In this document: positions 53,197-62,039 of the stretch, piece after piece
Layout: each line of letters opens with the position of its first letter
Numbering within the stretch: the stretch's first letter is position 1
Assembly (NCBI RefSeq): GCF_009765225.1
Contig: NZ_VMSF01000001.1
Coordinates: 2,356,001-2,420,000, forward strand
Source: Leifsonia sp. AG29
Lineage (GTDB): Bacteria > Actinomycetota > Actinomycetes > Actinomycetales > Microbacteriaceae
Reading direction: 5' to 3'
Length of the DNA stretch: 64,000 nt
Program-made: the position numbers and the translations under genes
The notes under the pieces: generated by a model
Told to the model about the DNA's origin: nothing
What the model saw: the letters and a program-made list of their open reading frames with translations, nothing else
Database searches by the model: none

Positions 53197-53534
53197 GCGG
53201 TCGCGCCATTTGTGTTGCGTGCCGAAGGGCTCGTTCTCTTTCGCACCTCGCGCATCACGATCTGCTCGGGGCACACCGTTGAAAGAAAATCTCCGACCGA
53301 CAGCGCCAGCCGGTCGCCGACCAGGGAGTACAGGATCCGATTCCCATCACGACGTTCGGTAACGAGGCCGGCATTCCGAAGCACCCCGAGGTGGCGAGAA
53401 ATGGTGGGTCCGGAGGCGCTGAACTTCGCGGCGATCTCGCCGGCAGCGAGCTCACCTGCCTTCAGGTCCTGGAGGATCTGCCGGCGAGTGGGGTGCGCGA
53501 GTGCCTCGAAGATGTCGCTGACGCTGTCTTGCAT
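53193..53534 (-). CDS. ArsR-family transcriptional repressor
   Basis: The 113-residue winged-helix protein (ATG 53534; TTG 53543 possible) has the ArsR HTH ALAHPTRRQILQDLKAGELA and SGPTISRHLGVLRNAGLVTE. There is no CxC metal site, so it probably senses something other than a metal or belongs to the SdpR-like group. It is divergent from the NmrA-like reductase, and the gap contains the palindrome at 53546-53559. Confidence 0.9.
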   Translation of the reverse strand: MQDSVSDIFEALAHPTRRQILQDLKAGELAAGEIAAKFSASGPTISRHLGVLRNAGLVTERRDGNRILYSLVGDRLALSVGDFLSTVCPEQIVMREVRKRTSPSARNTNGATA

Positions 53535-53545
53535 GGAACGCAATC

Positions 53546-53559
53546 TAGCACCATTGCTA
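53546..53559. promoter_or_regulatory. Candidate ArsR operator
   Basis: TAGCA-CCAT-TGCTA is a perfect 5-bp inverted repeat, 12 bp upstream of the arsR ATG in the divergent arsR / reductase gap. An operator function is inferred from position. Confidence 0.4.
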
Positions 53560-53617
53560 AATAGCTACAAAGCCCATAGTTTGACTCGGAGAGTTGTTTC
53601 GTGAGGAGACATCAAGC

Positions 53618-54544
53618 ATGAAAATCGCCATAACCGGTGGCACCGGCTTCGTCGGACGACACCTGGCCGAGCGCTACGACCCGAAGGACGTCGTCCTGAT
53701 ATCCCGACGAACGGGCATCGCGATCGACAATGTCGATTCCCTCACCACAGCCTTTGCCGGTTGCGATGTCGTCGCTCATTGCGCCGGCATCAACCGCCAG
53801 ATCGGCGCGCAGACCTATCAGAAGGTTCACATCGACGGCACGCGGGCCGTCGTCGAAGCCGCTCGACGAGCCGGCGTGAAACGCATCCTCATGCTGAGCT
53901 TCTTACGGGCACGTCCGGATTGCGGATCTCCGTACCACGAGTCGAAGTGGGCGGCGGAAGAGCTCATCCGCCAATCAGGCCTCGACTACACCGTCCTCAA
54001 GGCGGGCATGATCTATGGCCACGGCGACCACCTCGTCGATCACGTCAGTCGCTCAGTTCAGACGGTGCCCCTGTTCGCGACCGTCGGGCTGCATGAGAAG
54101 TCCATCCGCCCCATTCCCGTCGCTGAAATGGTCGACGTCCTGGTCGCGGCCGCGGATGGCCGACTCCCTCATTCCACGGTCTCAGTCGTCGGCGGCGAAG
54201 AGCTCATGCTGAGTCAGGTCGTTCACCGAATCGCGGGCATCGTCGACCGGCGCGTCCTCGTCATACCCGCGCCGGTCTGGGCGATCCGCATCCTCGCGCA
54301 GTTCACAGAATGGACGATGAAGGTTCCGCTGATCGCAAAAGCCCAAGCGCGGATGTTGGCCGAGGGGGTCTCTGAACCTGCACCGCCAACCGACGACCTC
54401 CCCGAATCGCTCCGCCCACGCCTGCCATTCTCAGCGGCGCAGATCGAAGCAGCCCTCCCCGAACGAGGAGGGTTCAGGTTCCAAGACCTACGGGCGAACG
54501 CTACTCCCCTCTGCCACCCGCGGTCGGGGACGACTATTCGATGA
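53618..54544 (+). CDS. NmrA/SDR-type NAD(P)-binding epimerase-like protein
   Basis: The 308-residue protein (ATG 53618, GTGAGGAG upstream) begins MKIAITGGTGFVGRHLAERY with the GGxGFxG dinucleotide motif. DVVAHCAGINRQ and SPYHESKWAAEELIRQSGLD follow, the latter in place of the YxxxK active site (Y-x3-K in YHESK). It is an atypical extended SDR of unknown substrate. It is divergent from arsR, so the three genes may form one regulated unit. Confidence 0.85.
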   Translation: MKIAITGGTGFVGRHLAERYDPKDVVLISRRTGIAIDNVDSLTTAFAGCDVVAHCAGINRQIGAQTYQKVHIDGTRAVVEAARRAGVKRILMLSFLRARPDCGSPYHESKWAAEELIRQSGLDYTVLKAGMIYGHGDHLVDHVSRSVQTVPLFATVGLHEKSIRPIPVAEMVDVLVAAADGRLPHSTVSVVGGEELMLSQVVHRIAGIVDRRVLVIPAPVWAIRILAQFTEWTMKVPLIAKAQARMLAEGVSEPAPPTDDLPESLRPRLPFSAAQIEAALPERGGFRFQDLRANATPLCHPRSGTTIR

Positions 54545-54902
54545 AACTGCCGAGTCGATTCACCCAGTTCTGAATCGACTTCTGCGATAGGTCATTGATT
54601 TCGGGCGTGGACAGCTCGAAGAGGAGTTCAGCCAGGTCGTCGGGGGCATCGCCGTCCAGCTGGAGGTCCTCACGCCCCTCGAGCGCGTCAGCCCACGAAG
54701 AGAGCCGAGCCAGTCCGAATTCGCCGGCAAGGTATCGCTGCAGCACCCGCCTCACGTCATCGGCGGTCAGTCTCTCCACGTCGAACCGGCCGTTCCAGCC
54801 GAGTTCACGGCTCGCTGTCGCAGCCTCGTCGAAATCCGGGCCGAGCGCGATCATCTCTCGCAGGAGCCGTTGGTGCTCCGTCACGCTCACCTTCAGCGTC
54901 AT
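54534..54902 (-). CDS. Hypothetical small acidic protein
   Basis: The 122-residue protein starts MTLKVSVTEHQRLLREMIAL and is strongly acidic and helical (VLQRYLAGEFGLARLSSWAD, DDLAELLFELSTPEINDLSQ). Size, acidity and location suggest an immunity-like protein, but no family is recognised and no toxin is adjacent. It overlaps the reductase gene end by 11 bases, convergently. Confidence 0.6.
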   Translation of the reverse strand: MTLKVSVTEHQRLLREMIALGPDFDEAATASRELGWNGRFDVERLTADDVRRVLQRYLAGEFGLARLSSWADALEGREDLQLDGDAPDDLAELLFELSTPEINDLSQKSIQNWVNRLGSFIE

Positions 54903-55092
54903 GCTCAGATGCTAGCGACGGCATCGACCTCAAGCGCATGGCTGTCCGGCGGATCCAGCGCCATTGTGACGGACAGATCGCCCACGAGGGCACGCGTCGG
55001 TCTCGGCAGCGCCCGGAAGAACGACGAGGCGATGGCTCGACTTGGCGCTCTGGGAGTACCGCAGGACAGCGGATGCGACAAAGTTCAGTCTG

Positions 55093-55125
55093 TGAGCGTG
55101 AGGATGTTCATCCCGGACGATTCGC
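55093..55125 (+). pseudogene. Remnant of a paralogue of the gene at 49893 (first codons only)
   Basis: GTGAGCGTGAGGAT and the following codons read VSVRMFIPDD, matching MSVRIYIPDD of the gene at 49893. The upstream CTGTGAGC context matches too. After about 11 codons the similarity ends. The gap 54903-55157 has no other gene. Confidence 0.6.
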
Positions 55126-55157
55126 TCAGCTCGCCATCGCGATCGAAGTGCGTCCCG

Positions 55158-55460
55158 TCATCGATCTTCGCGGGTGAGCGCCCAGATCTGACGCGCCATC
55201 GAGTCATATCGCTCCAGCGATCCCGCCATCTCGGGACTGAACATCCATCCGAAGATGTCGTGAATAGCTCGCTGAAGCTCCTGAGCCGACTCGAGCGCCG
55301 GGAGCTCGGCCATGATCTCCTTGGCCTCCTGCAGGTACTCACCGACATTGTCCGGACCGCCGATTCCTATCGGGTCGTCCAAGCCGATGATCGCTTCGAT
55401 CTCCGCGGTCAGGTCACGAGCCATGTCCCGAAGATAGTCGGCAATGTGCCGGTCGCGCAC
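55158..55460 (-). CDS. Hypothetical small protein
   Basis: The 100-residue protein (GTG 55460; ATG 55424 is an alternative giving 88 residues) contains ARDLTAEIEAIIGLDDPIGI, a helical middle (LQEAKEIMAELPALESAQEL) and SLERYDSMARQIWALTREDR at the end. It is acidic, with no membrane or signal segment. No family recognised. It is probably the last accessory gene before core-like DNA resumes. Confidence 0.55.
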   Translation of the reverse strand: MRDRHIADYLRDMARDLTAEIEAIIGLDDPIGIGGPDNVGEYLQEAKEIMAELPALESAQELQRAIHDIFGWMFSPEMAGSLERYDSMARQIWALTREDR

Positions 55461-55560
55461 TCCGCCGGATCGGCAGTGAACGGCCGAGCCAGCGCCGGCC
55501 ACAGCGAACCGGCCCGCCCGGGAGCTGCGACTCCCGAACCGGCCGGCCCGCACCGAACCC

Positions 55561-56889
55561 CTACGCGACCGGCCCGCGCCCCAGCGTCACGTCGGCCGTG
55601 TGCGATGCGCCGGAGGCGTCGGTCCAGCTCACGCTGACCGTCTGCCCCGGGGTCAAGCCGCCGAGGACCTTCGTGAGGTCCGACGGGGAGCCCACCGCGG
55701 AGCCGTTCACCGTCGTGATCGTGTCTCCCGCCTGGAGGCCAGCCGCTGCGGCGGGGCCGCCGTCGACCACGCCGGAGATCGTCGCACCGGACGTCGCGGC
55801 GTCACCCGCTGAGCCGTAGCCGTACGAACCGCTGCCGAAGGACGCGCCGTTGCCGGCTGCGCCGCTCGCGTCGCTCGCCGACGCCACCTCCACGCCCAGG
55901 AACGCCGGATACCCGATGCTCACGGTCGAGGAGGCGCTGCCGGAGGTGATCTGCCCGGCGATCGCGAGCGCGTTCTGGATCGGGATGGCGTAGCCGGCCG
56001 TCGTCGAGCCGCCCTCCTGAGCTGCCGTGTCGATGCCGATGACCTGATCGGCCGAGTTGAAGAGCGGACCGCCCGAGTCGCCGGCCTGGATGTTCGCGTC
56101 GGTCTCGATGAGGCCGTTCAGCGTCTCCGAAACGGCCGTCTGCTCGCCCTGGGTCGTGATGGTCTGGTCCAGGGCGGTGACGTTCCCCGGAGAGGCGGAG
56201 GGAGTGCCTCCCGTGCCGCCGGCGTTGCCGACGCCGGTCACCGCATCGCCCACGGCGACGTCGCCCGAGGTGTCCAGGTTCGCGGTGCTCAGGCCCGACG
56301 CGTTGTTCAGCTGGAGGACGGCGACGTCATCGGTGGCGTCGGTACCGACCACGGTCGCCGTGTACTGGGCGCCGGTCGCCACGACGGTGACGCTGATGCT
56401 GGTCGCGCCCTCGACGACGTGGTTGTTGGTCAGGATCTCGCCGGTTGAGGTGAGCACGAGTCCCGTTCCGGCGCTTTCGGCCTGCGCGTAGGTGAGTTGC
56501 GAGTTGATGTCCACGACTCCGACCTCCTCCGCGGCGGTCGCAGTGCCGAGGCCCGTCCCTCCCGAGGAGGCGGATGACGAGGCGTTGCTGCCGCCGGCGC
56601 CGTAGCCGTAACCGAACCCGCCTCCGTATGCGGCCCCGCTCGTTCGGCCGAGGGCGTTGTGGATGAGAGCGGACCCGCTGGCCGTCGCGGACGCCCCAGT
56701 CGTCTTCAGGGAGGCGCCCGCCAGGGCCGCACCGGCGATCGAGCCGAGCGCGAGGGTCGCCGCCACCGCGGTCGACACCACGATGAGGTGGCGCCGCGGG
56801 AGGGCACGGTGACCGCCGGGACCTGCGGCGGCCCGCTCTTCCTCGTGCGCACTGCCCGATTCCCTGGGGAGCCCGTCAATCGTGGTCAT
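55561..56889 (-). CDS. HtrA/DegP-type membrane-anchored serine protease with PDZ domain
   Basis: The 442-residue protein (ATG 56889, MTTIDGLPRESGSAHEEERA) has one membrane segment (about 34-58), a Gly/Ser-rich stalk (about 65-120), and a trypsin-like protease domain with His157 in LTNNHVVEG, Asp in TDATDDVAVLQL (187-188) and Ser272 in IQAGDSGGPLFN. A Gly/Ser linker (about 345-375) leads to a PDZ domain (GVVDGGPAAAAGLQAGDTIT). It faces the outside and probably handles damaged envelope proteins. Confidence 0.92.
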   Translation of the reverse strand: MTTIDGLPRESGSAHEEERAAAGPGGHRALPRRHLIVVSTAVAATLALGSIAGAALAGASLKTTGASATASGSALIHNALGRTSGAAYGGGFGYGYGAGGSNASSSASSGGTGLGTATAAEEVGVVDINSQLTYAQAESAGTGLVLTSTGEILTNNHVVEGATSISVTVVATGAQYTATVVGTDATDDVAVLQLNNASGLSTANLDTSGDVAVGDAVTGVGNAGGTGGTPSASPGNVTALDQTITTQGEQTAVSETLNGLIETDANIQAGDSGGPLFNSADQVIGIDTAAQEGGSTTAGYAIPIQNALAIAGQITSGSASSTVSIGYPAFLGVEVASASDASGAAGNGASFGSGSYGYGSAGDAATSGATISGVVDGGPAAAAGLQAGDTITTVNGSAVGSPSDLTKVLGGLTPGQTVSVSWTDASGASHTADVTLGRGPVA

Positions 56890-57049
56890 GGCTGTGGTCC
56901 TCTCACCTCTGGGGCTTGTTGACAACAGCACATCGCGAGCGAATGAGAGGGAGGGATGACGAGCTTTTGCGAGGGCTGGGAGGAACCTTGAGCCCGCTAT
57001 GAATCGACCGAGCGAAGCATGGGCAGAGCCGCGCCTCCCCCAGCCGAGG

Positions 57050-58327
57050 TCACGCCACCCCTGTGACGCCCTGACGCTCGAGCAGGTATCCGACGACCAC
57101 GGCGCCGGCGATGCACAGCATGAGCGGGGCGAGCAGCTGCGGGCCCTGGTTCGTGAACTCGATCACCAGCACGAGTCCCGTCAACGGTGCGCGCATCGAG
57201 ACCGCGAGGAACGCCGCCGCTCCCAGCAGCGCGAAGCCCGGGAGGGCCGACCCGGGCCACAGCTCGGCCCAGAGCGAGCCCGTGGCCAGTCCGAGCCCTG
57301 CGCCGATCGCGAGCGACGGCGTGAGCGTCCCGCCCGCCGCGCCCGCACCGATGGTCGCCACGGTGGCCCCCGTCTTCACGACCGTCGTCACGAGGATGAT
57401 CAGCACCGGCAGGGACGCCGCCAGCGAGAGCTGGCCGAGCGCACGCCCGTTCCCGAGGATGCCCGGGAGCCACAGGGAGGCGACGCCCACCGCCGTGAAG
57501 ACGAGCGGCATCACGATGACGATGCCCCACGACGTCGGCCGGCGCGCCTGCGCATACCGGGCCAGCCGCACGAACGCTACGGCGGCGAAGCCGAACAACG
57601 GACCGGCGATGACGGAGAAGACCAGGATCGACGGCGTCAGCTTCACCTGCGGCATGACGTAGAGCGGGTTCACGGGCACGACGAGCCGCGCGACCAGAGC
57701 CCCGACGGCCGACACGGCGAAGGCGGGGAGCACGGTCGCGAAGCTCAGCTCGGCGAGGAGGATCTCGACGGCGAACACCGCGCCTCCGAGAGGCACCGAG
57801 TACACGGCGGCCAGACCGGCGCCGGCTCCGCACGCGACGAGGATGCGTCGCTCGCGCGCCGTGACACCCGCCTTCCGGGTCAGCCAGTCGGCCCACAGCG
57901 CGGCGATCTCCCGCGGCGCCACCTCCCGCCCGATGGAGGCGCCGAGGCCCACGATCACGATCTGCAGCGCCGCGTTCGCCAGCGTGGCGACAGCGGGCAT
58001 GCGCCTCCCGTCGACGGCCTGCTCGACCGACACGACCGCGTTGGCCGGGGAGCGCCTCCCCCAGGCTCTCAGTCCCCACCAGCCGACGCCGCCGATCACG
58101 CCGGCGACGGCGAGCGCGATCACGCGGTTCGCCGGAGGCGCCTCGAGGAGGCCCTCGTAGAACGTCCCCTCGGAGTAGCCGAAGGCGAGGTGCTGGAGGG
58201 TGTGCAGACCGAGATAGACGACCGCACCGCCGATTCCCGCCCCGACCCCGACGAGCGCGGTGACCACGACGATCCGGAGCAGCCACCGCGGTGTGCCGGG
58301 TCGCGGCTCGAGCGGAGGCGTTGGCAC
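57050..58327 (-). CDS. ClC-family chloride channel / antiporter
   Basis: The 425-residue protein starts at GTG 58327 and has about 10-12 hydrophobic helices. ClC signature segments are visible: GLGASIGREVAPREIAALWA (gating-Glu region, here GREVAP rather than the classic GREGP), the pseudo-repeat GAGAAGGTLTPSLAIGAGLG and MRAPLTGLVLVIEFT. No C-terminal CBS domains are present. The acid in the gating position is kept, so a proton-coupled antiporter is possible. Confidence 0.9.
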   Translation of the reverse strand: MPTPPLEPRPGTPRWLLRIVVVTALVGVGAGIGGAVVYLGLHTLQHLAFGYSEGTFYEGLLEAPPANRVIALAVAGVIGGVGWWGLRAWGRRSPANAVVSVEQAVDGRRMPAVATLANAALQIVIVGLGASIGREVAPREIAALWADWLTRKAGVTARERRILVACGAGAGLAAVYSVPLGGAVFAVEILLAELSFATVLPAFAVSAVGALVARLVVPVNPLYVMPQVKLTPSILVFSVIAGPLFGFAAVAFVRLARYAQARRPTSWGIVIVMPLVFTAVGVASLWLPGILGNGRALGQLSLAASLPVLIILVTTVVKTGATVATIGAGAAGGTLTPSLAIGAGLGLATGSLWAELWPGSALPGFALLGAAAFLAVSMRAPLTGLVLVIEFTNQGPQLLAPLMLCIAGAVVVGYLLERQGVTGVA

Positions 58328-58371
58328 GATTACAGGGTAGCGGCGCCGACAGGGCAGCGGCGCCGCTACCC

Positions 58372-59016
58372 TCAACCCTGAGCCGGGACCAGACCGCCGA
58401 CGGTGAGCAGCGACACCGAGGTGCTCGCGCAGGCTGTCGCCGGGTACGTCACGAAGATCGACGTGGTCGAGCCGGGAGGGTAGACGCGGAAGCCGTCGGC
58501 GGGCTTCGGGTCGCAGGTGTCCTGCGGGTAGTTGAGCGCCTGCGCGATGCGAAGCGGGGCCTGGGCGGCGGCACCGGCCGCGAGCTGCACGGTGGGGTGC
58601 GGCTTGCTGCGATCCAGCTCGGCCGGAGAACCCAGCTGCGTGCCGTTGCCTCCGCCGACGAACGACACCCCGGGCCAGCCCTGGAGGTTGCAGCTCGACG
58701 AGCCGGTGTTCTTGAGCACCAGAAGGACCTCGACGCTGCCCGCCGCGCCTCCACCGCCCTGCTGGATGCTGCCGCTCAGCTTCGCCGTGTCGCACTGCCC
58801 CTCGATGGGCGTCGCCGTCGTCGTCGAGGTCGGGCGTGGCGAGGCGGTGTCGGTGCCCGTCGTCGACGATGCCGAGGACGACGCGGACGACGAATCGGAC
58901 GGGCTCGTGGAGGTGCGGGCGCACCCGGCCAGACCCGCGATGCCGACCGCAGCGACGGCGACCAGGCACGCGAACGGGACGAACCGGGGACGGCGGGATC
59001 TCGGCAGGCTCTGCAT
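58372..59016 (-). CDS. DUF4232 lipoprotein
   Basis: The 214-residue protein (ATG 59016) has a lipoprotein signal with lipobox LAGC, a Ser/Thr-rich linker of about 40 residues, and a DUF4232 domain (CDTAKLSGSIQQGGGGAAGS, LVLKNTGSSSCNLQGWPGV, ending TVGGLVPAQG). Two Cys pairs suggest disulfides. The family is common in actinobacteria, and its function is unknown. It is divergent from the ChaA-type antiporter gene. Confidence 0.9.
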   Translation of the reverse strand: MQSLPRSRRPRFVPFACLVAVAAVGIAGLAGCARTSTSPSDSSSASSSASSTTGTDTASPRPTSTTTATPIEGQCDTAKLSGSIQQGGGGAAGSVEVLLVLKNTGSSSCNLQGWPGVSFVGGGNGTQLGSPAELDRSKPHPTVQLAAGAAAQAPLRIAQALNYPQDTCDPKPADGFRVYPPGSTTSIFVTYPATACASTSVSLLTVGGLVPAQG

Positions 59017-59116
59017 GGCACCATCCCAGCACTCTGCGACCGCGAAGCGCGCCGGACCCGCCGCTGGGGAGGAACACGGACGGCGCCGGAGGCTGAGCTT
59101 TTGGCAGGATGGGGGC

Positions 59117-60211
59117 ATGGCATCGCTCGGATCCTGGCTCGCTCGGTGGTGGACGGTCGGGGTGCCGATCGTCGGTGTGATCGTGCTCGTGGCCTTCTGG
59201 ACCGCGAAGCTCGACGGCTGGGCCATCGCGCTCATCGCCGTGGTGCTGGCCGGCACCGTCCTCGCCGCCGTGCAGCACGCGGAGGTCGTCGCCCACCGGG
59301 TCGGCGAGCCGTTCGGGTCGCTCGTCCTGGCGGTGGCGGTGACGATCATCGAAGTGGCACTCATCGTGACGCTCATGACCACCGGCAAGGACTCCCCCGA
59401 ACTGGCCCGTGACACGGTCTTCTCCGCCGTGATGATCACGATGAACGGCATCGTCGGGCTCTCGCTGCTGCTGAGCGCGTCGCGTCGCGAGACGACCTCT
59501 TTCAACGCGCAGGGCAGCGGGGCGGCGCTCGCGACCGTCACGGCGCTCGCCACACTGACACTCGTGCTGCCGACCTTCACGCAGACGCCCGGCCCCGTCT
59601 TCACGCCCCTCCAGCTGGGCTTCGCGGCCGTCGCCTCCGTCGTGCTCTACCTCATGTTCGTCTTCACGCAGACGATCGCCCACCGCGACTTCTTCCTCCC
59701 GGTGAGCGCCAAGGGGCAGCCGCTGCGCGAGGACGACCACGCCGACGCCCCCTCCACGGCGACCGCATGGAGGAGCGTGGCCCTGCTCCTCGTCTCCCTC
59801 GTGGCGGTCGTGGGGCTGGCGAAGCTCGAGTCGACCCCGCTCGAGCGCGCGGTGGCGGCGGTCGGCCTTCCGCAGTCGTTCGTCGGCGTCGTCATCGCGC
59901 TGCTTGTGCTCCTCCCGGAGGGCATCTCGGCGGCGAAAGCCGCCAACCGCAACCGCATGCAGACGAGCTGGAACCTCGCCCTGGGATCGGCCATCGCCAG
60001 CATCGGCCTCACGATCCCCGCGATCGCGGTCGCCTCCATCTGGCTGCCGGGAGAGCTGCATCTCGGCCTCGGTCCGAGTCAGATCGTGCTGCTTGTCCTG
60101 ACCGTGCTGGTGAGCATCCTGACGATCGTGCAGGGCAAGGCGGTGCGGCTGCAGGGAGGCATCCACCTCATCCTGTTCGCGGCGTTCGTCTTCCTCTCGA
60201 TCGCGCCGTAG
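59117..60211 (+). CDS. chaA: ChaA-type Ca2+/H+ (Na+/H+) antiporter
   Basis: The 364-residue CaCA-family membrane protein has about 11 hydrophobic segments. Two inverted alpha-repeat motifs are visible: AVTIIEVALIVTLMTTG with the conserved Glu, and VVIALLVLLPEGISAAKAAN with the second Glu, followed by ALGSAIASIGLTIPAIAVAS. A short charged loop (about 205-215) separates the halves. ATG 59117 is preceded by a GGATGGGGG stretch. Confidence 0.93.
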   Translation: MASLGSWLARWWTVGVPIVGVIVLVAFWTAKLDGWAIALIAVVLAGTVLAAVQHAEVVAHRVGEPFGSLVLAVAVTIIEVALIVTLMTTGKDSPELARDTVFSAVMITMNGIVGLSLLLSASRRETTSFNAQGSGAALATVTALATLTLVLPTFTQTPGPVFTPLQLGFAAVASVVLYLMFVFTQTIAHRDFFLPVSAKGQPLREDDHADAPSTATAWRSVALLLVSLVAVVGLAKLESTPLERAVAAVGLPQSFVGVVIALLVLLPEGISAAKAANRNRMQTSWNLALGSAIASIGLTIPAIAVASIWLPGELHLGLGPSQIVLLVLTVLVSILTIVQGKAVRLQGGIHLILFAAFVFLSIAP

Positions 60212-60217
60212 CGCGCT

Positions 60218-61156
60218 CTATCCCCAGCTCGCCAGGTAGGAGGAGCTCGCGAAGCCTTCGGGCCGGATGCCCCACACCGCGGTCCAGCTCTCGCCCGGCT
60301 CCAGCCAGCGGAGCCCGGCGCCCGAGTTGAGGGCGTCGGCCGGGGCCGTCATCGGCTCGACCGCGAGCGCCACCTCGCCGGGCTGCTTCGTGGCGAAGGC
60401 GCGGTGCGTGAATACCTGCACGTAGCCGAACGACTCGTCGCCCCACAGCACGAGCCGGCGCCCGTCATCGGCCTGGAGGACGTGGGCTGCGGGCAGATCG
60501 AGCTCGCCGAAGCCGTCGTCGAGCTGGAGATCGGAGACACGACGTCCGCTCGAGAGGTCGAGCGGACCCCCGGGCTCGACCGGCGCGGTGCCCACCACGT
60601 TCTGCCGGTCGTCCGTCTCGAAGTGGAGGCGCGCCCGGACGGTCAGCGTGAGTTCCTCCGGCGGCACGTCGCCGATGCGGAGGTAGGGGTGCGCGCCGAT
60701 CGCGACAGGAGCCTTCCGCGACCCCGCGTTGGTGATGGTGTGCGTGACGCGGAGCCCTTCGGTGTCGAGCTCGTGCGTCACCGTCGTGTCGAGCTGGAAC
60801 GGGTAGCCGAGTTCGGGGTAGATCGCCGCGCTCTGGGTGACCGACGCCTCCGTCCGCTCGACGAGCTCGTAGGGCCGGTACCGGAGGAGTCCGTGGATCG
60901 CATTGCCGCTGGCGGGCTCGGTGAGGGCGAGGCGCTGCGTGGCGCCGTCGAGCTGCCACGTGCCGTCCTTCACGCGGTTGGGCCACGGCACCAGCACGAT
61001 GCCGTCCCCGGAGGGAGTGGGCGCGTCGGCCGGGTAGGGCTCGACCAGGTCGGCGTCGCCGAAACGCAGGGTGCGGATGCCGGCCGCCACCTGCGTGATC
61101 GTCGCGGTCAGGTCCCCGAACTCGAGCTCGTACTGGTCTCCGGTGGCTGCGGTCAT
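60218..61156 (-). CDS. Aldose 1-epimerase family protein
   Basis: The 312-residue galactose mutarotase-like protein has LVPWPNRVKDGTWQLDG, GNAIHGLLRYRPYEL with the catalytic His region, PVAIGAHPYLRIGD with the second His, and VEPMTAPADALNSGAGL. A Glu near the C-terminus (LEPGESWTAVWGI) completes the site. It interconverts sugar anomers, probably to feed GalK. It lies downstream of the DeoR-type repressor on the same strand, 16 bp apart. Confidence 0.92.
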   Translation of the reverse strand: MTAATGDQYELEFGDLTATITQVAAGIRTLRFGDADLVEPYPADAPTPSGDGIVLVPWPNRVKDGTWQLDGATQRLALTEPASGNAIHGLLRYRPYELVERTEASVTQSAAIYPELGYPFQLDTTVTHELDTEGLRVTHTITNAGSRKAPVAIGAHPYLRIGDVPPEELTLTVRARLHFETDDRQNVVGTAPVEPGGPLDLSSGRRVSDLQLDDGFGELDLPAAHVLQADDGRRLVLWGDESFGYVQVFTHRAFATKQPGEVALAVEPMTAPADALNSGAGLRWLEPGESWTAVWGIRPEGFASSSYLASWG

Positions 61157-61172
61157 GCCTCCAGACTAGGAC

Positions 61173-61958
61173 TCAGGCCACGGTGACCGGGAGGCCCGCA
61201 GCTCGCAGCGCGGCGAGTTCTCCCTCCGGCGCCGACGACCCGGTGATGAGCTCCGACACCTCGCCGAGGGCGGCGATGCGCCCGAGGTGCTTTCGGCCGA
61301 GTTTGGAGCCGTCGGCCACCACGATGGCGCGTGTCGCCGTGCCGACCATCACCCGCTTGAGGTCCGCCTCTGGCAAGTTGACGTTCGTGATTCCCGCCGT
61401 CGGGTGCACGCCCGTGCAGCCGATGAACGCGAGGTCGGCGTGCATGCGGCGAAGGAGGGTGGAGGCGAGCGGCTCGACCAGCGAGTGCTGGAGCGGACGC
61501 AGCGTGCCGCCGGTGACGACCACCTGGAAGCGCGGGATCGCCCGCTCGAGCTCGAGCGCGATGCTCAGGCCGTTGGTGATGACCGTCACCCCGTCGAGCT
61601 CCTCGCGGTCCGCCAGGGCACGGGCGATCGCCGCCGTGGTGGTGCCGACGTCGAGCAGGACGCTGCCGCCGGGCTCGACGAGAGCGGCCGCCGCCAGCCC
61701 GATCCGCTGCTTCTCGTCGGCGGAGGAGGCGAGCGCCTCCTCGAAGCTCGGCTCGCGCATCCCGGGACTGCGCAGCACCGCGCCGCCGTGGACGCGCCGG
61801 ATGCTCTGCTCGCGGTCGAGGGCGTCGAGATCGGACCGGACCGTGACGTCGGACACCTGGAACGCCTCGCTGAGGTCGGCGACCCGGACGAACCCCGTGC
61901 GGCCGATCACCTCGAGCATGCGCTCGCGGCGGAGCGCCGCGGGCAGCGATTCGGTCAT
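61173..61958 (-). CDS. DeoR/GlpR-family transcriptional repressor of the galactose genes
   Basis: The 261-residue protein has an N-terminal DeoR helix-turn-helix (RRERMLEVIGRTGFVRVADL, SEAFQVSDVTVRSDLDALDR, RVHGGAV) and a sugar-isomerase-like effector domain with LDVGTTTAAIARAL and VTGGTLRPLQHSLV. It is divergent from galT-galK and upstream of the aldose epimerase, so it most likely controls both units in response to a sugar phosphate (inference). Confidence 0.92.
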   Translation of the reverse strand: MTESLPAALRRERMLEVIGRTGFVRVADLSEAFQVSDVTVRSDLDALDREQSIRRVHGGAVLRSPGMREPSFEEALASSADEKQRIGLAAAALVEPGGSVLLDVGTTTAAIARALADREELDGVTVITNGLSIALELERAIPRFQVVVTGGTLRPLQHSLVEPLASTLLRRMHADLAFIGCTGVHPTAGITNVNLPEADLKRVMVGTATRAIVVADGSKLGRKHLGRIAALGEVSELITGSSAPEGELAALRAAGLPVTVA

Positions 61959-61986
61959 AGGGCCATGATTCAGCGCTTGCGTTTGC

Positions 61987-62015
61987 TTGTCAATGTGAAA
62001 GCTAGGAGCTATCTT
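61987..62015 (+). promoter_or_regulatory. galT promoter
   Basis: -35 TTGTCA (61987-61992), 17-bp spacer, -10 TATCTT (62010-62015), 25 bp before the galT ATG. Around it TTTGCTT appears twice (61982 and 62014) and GAAAGC lies between, possible half-sites for the divergent DeoR-type repressor. Confidence 0.75.
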
Positions 62016-62039
62016 TGCTTTCGGAACCGAAAGGATGCC

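Noticed and set aside
57050-60166. Minus-strand open frame of over 1000 codons
   Set aside because: Only the part from 58327 down encodes the ClC protein; the rest is antisense to the DUF4232 and antiporter genes and has shadow-like composition.
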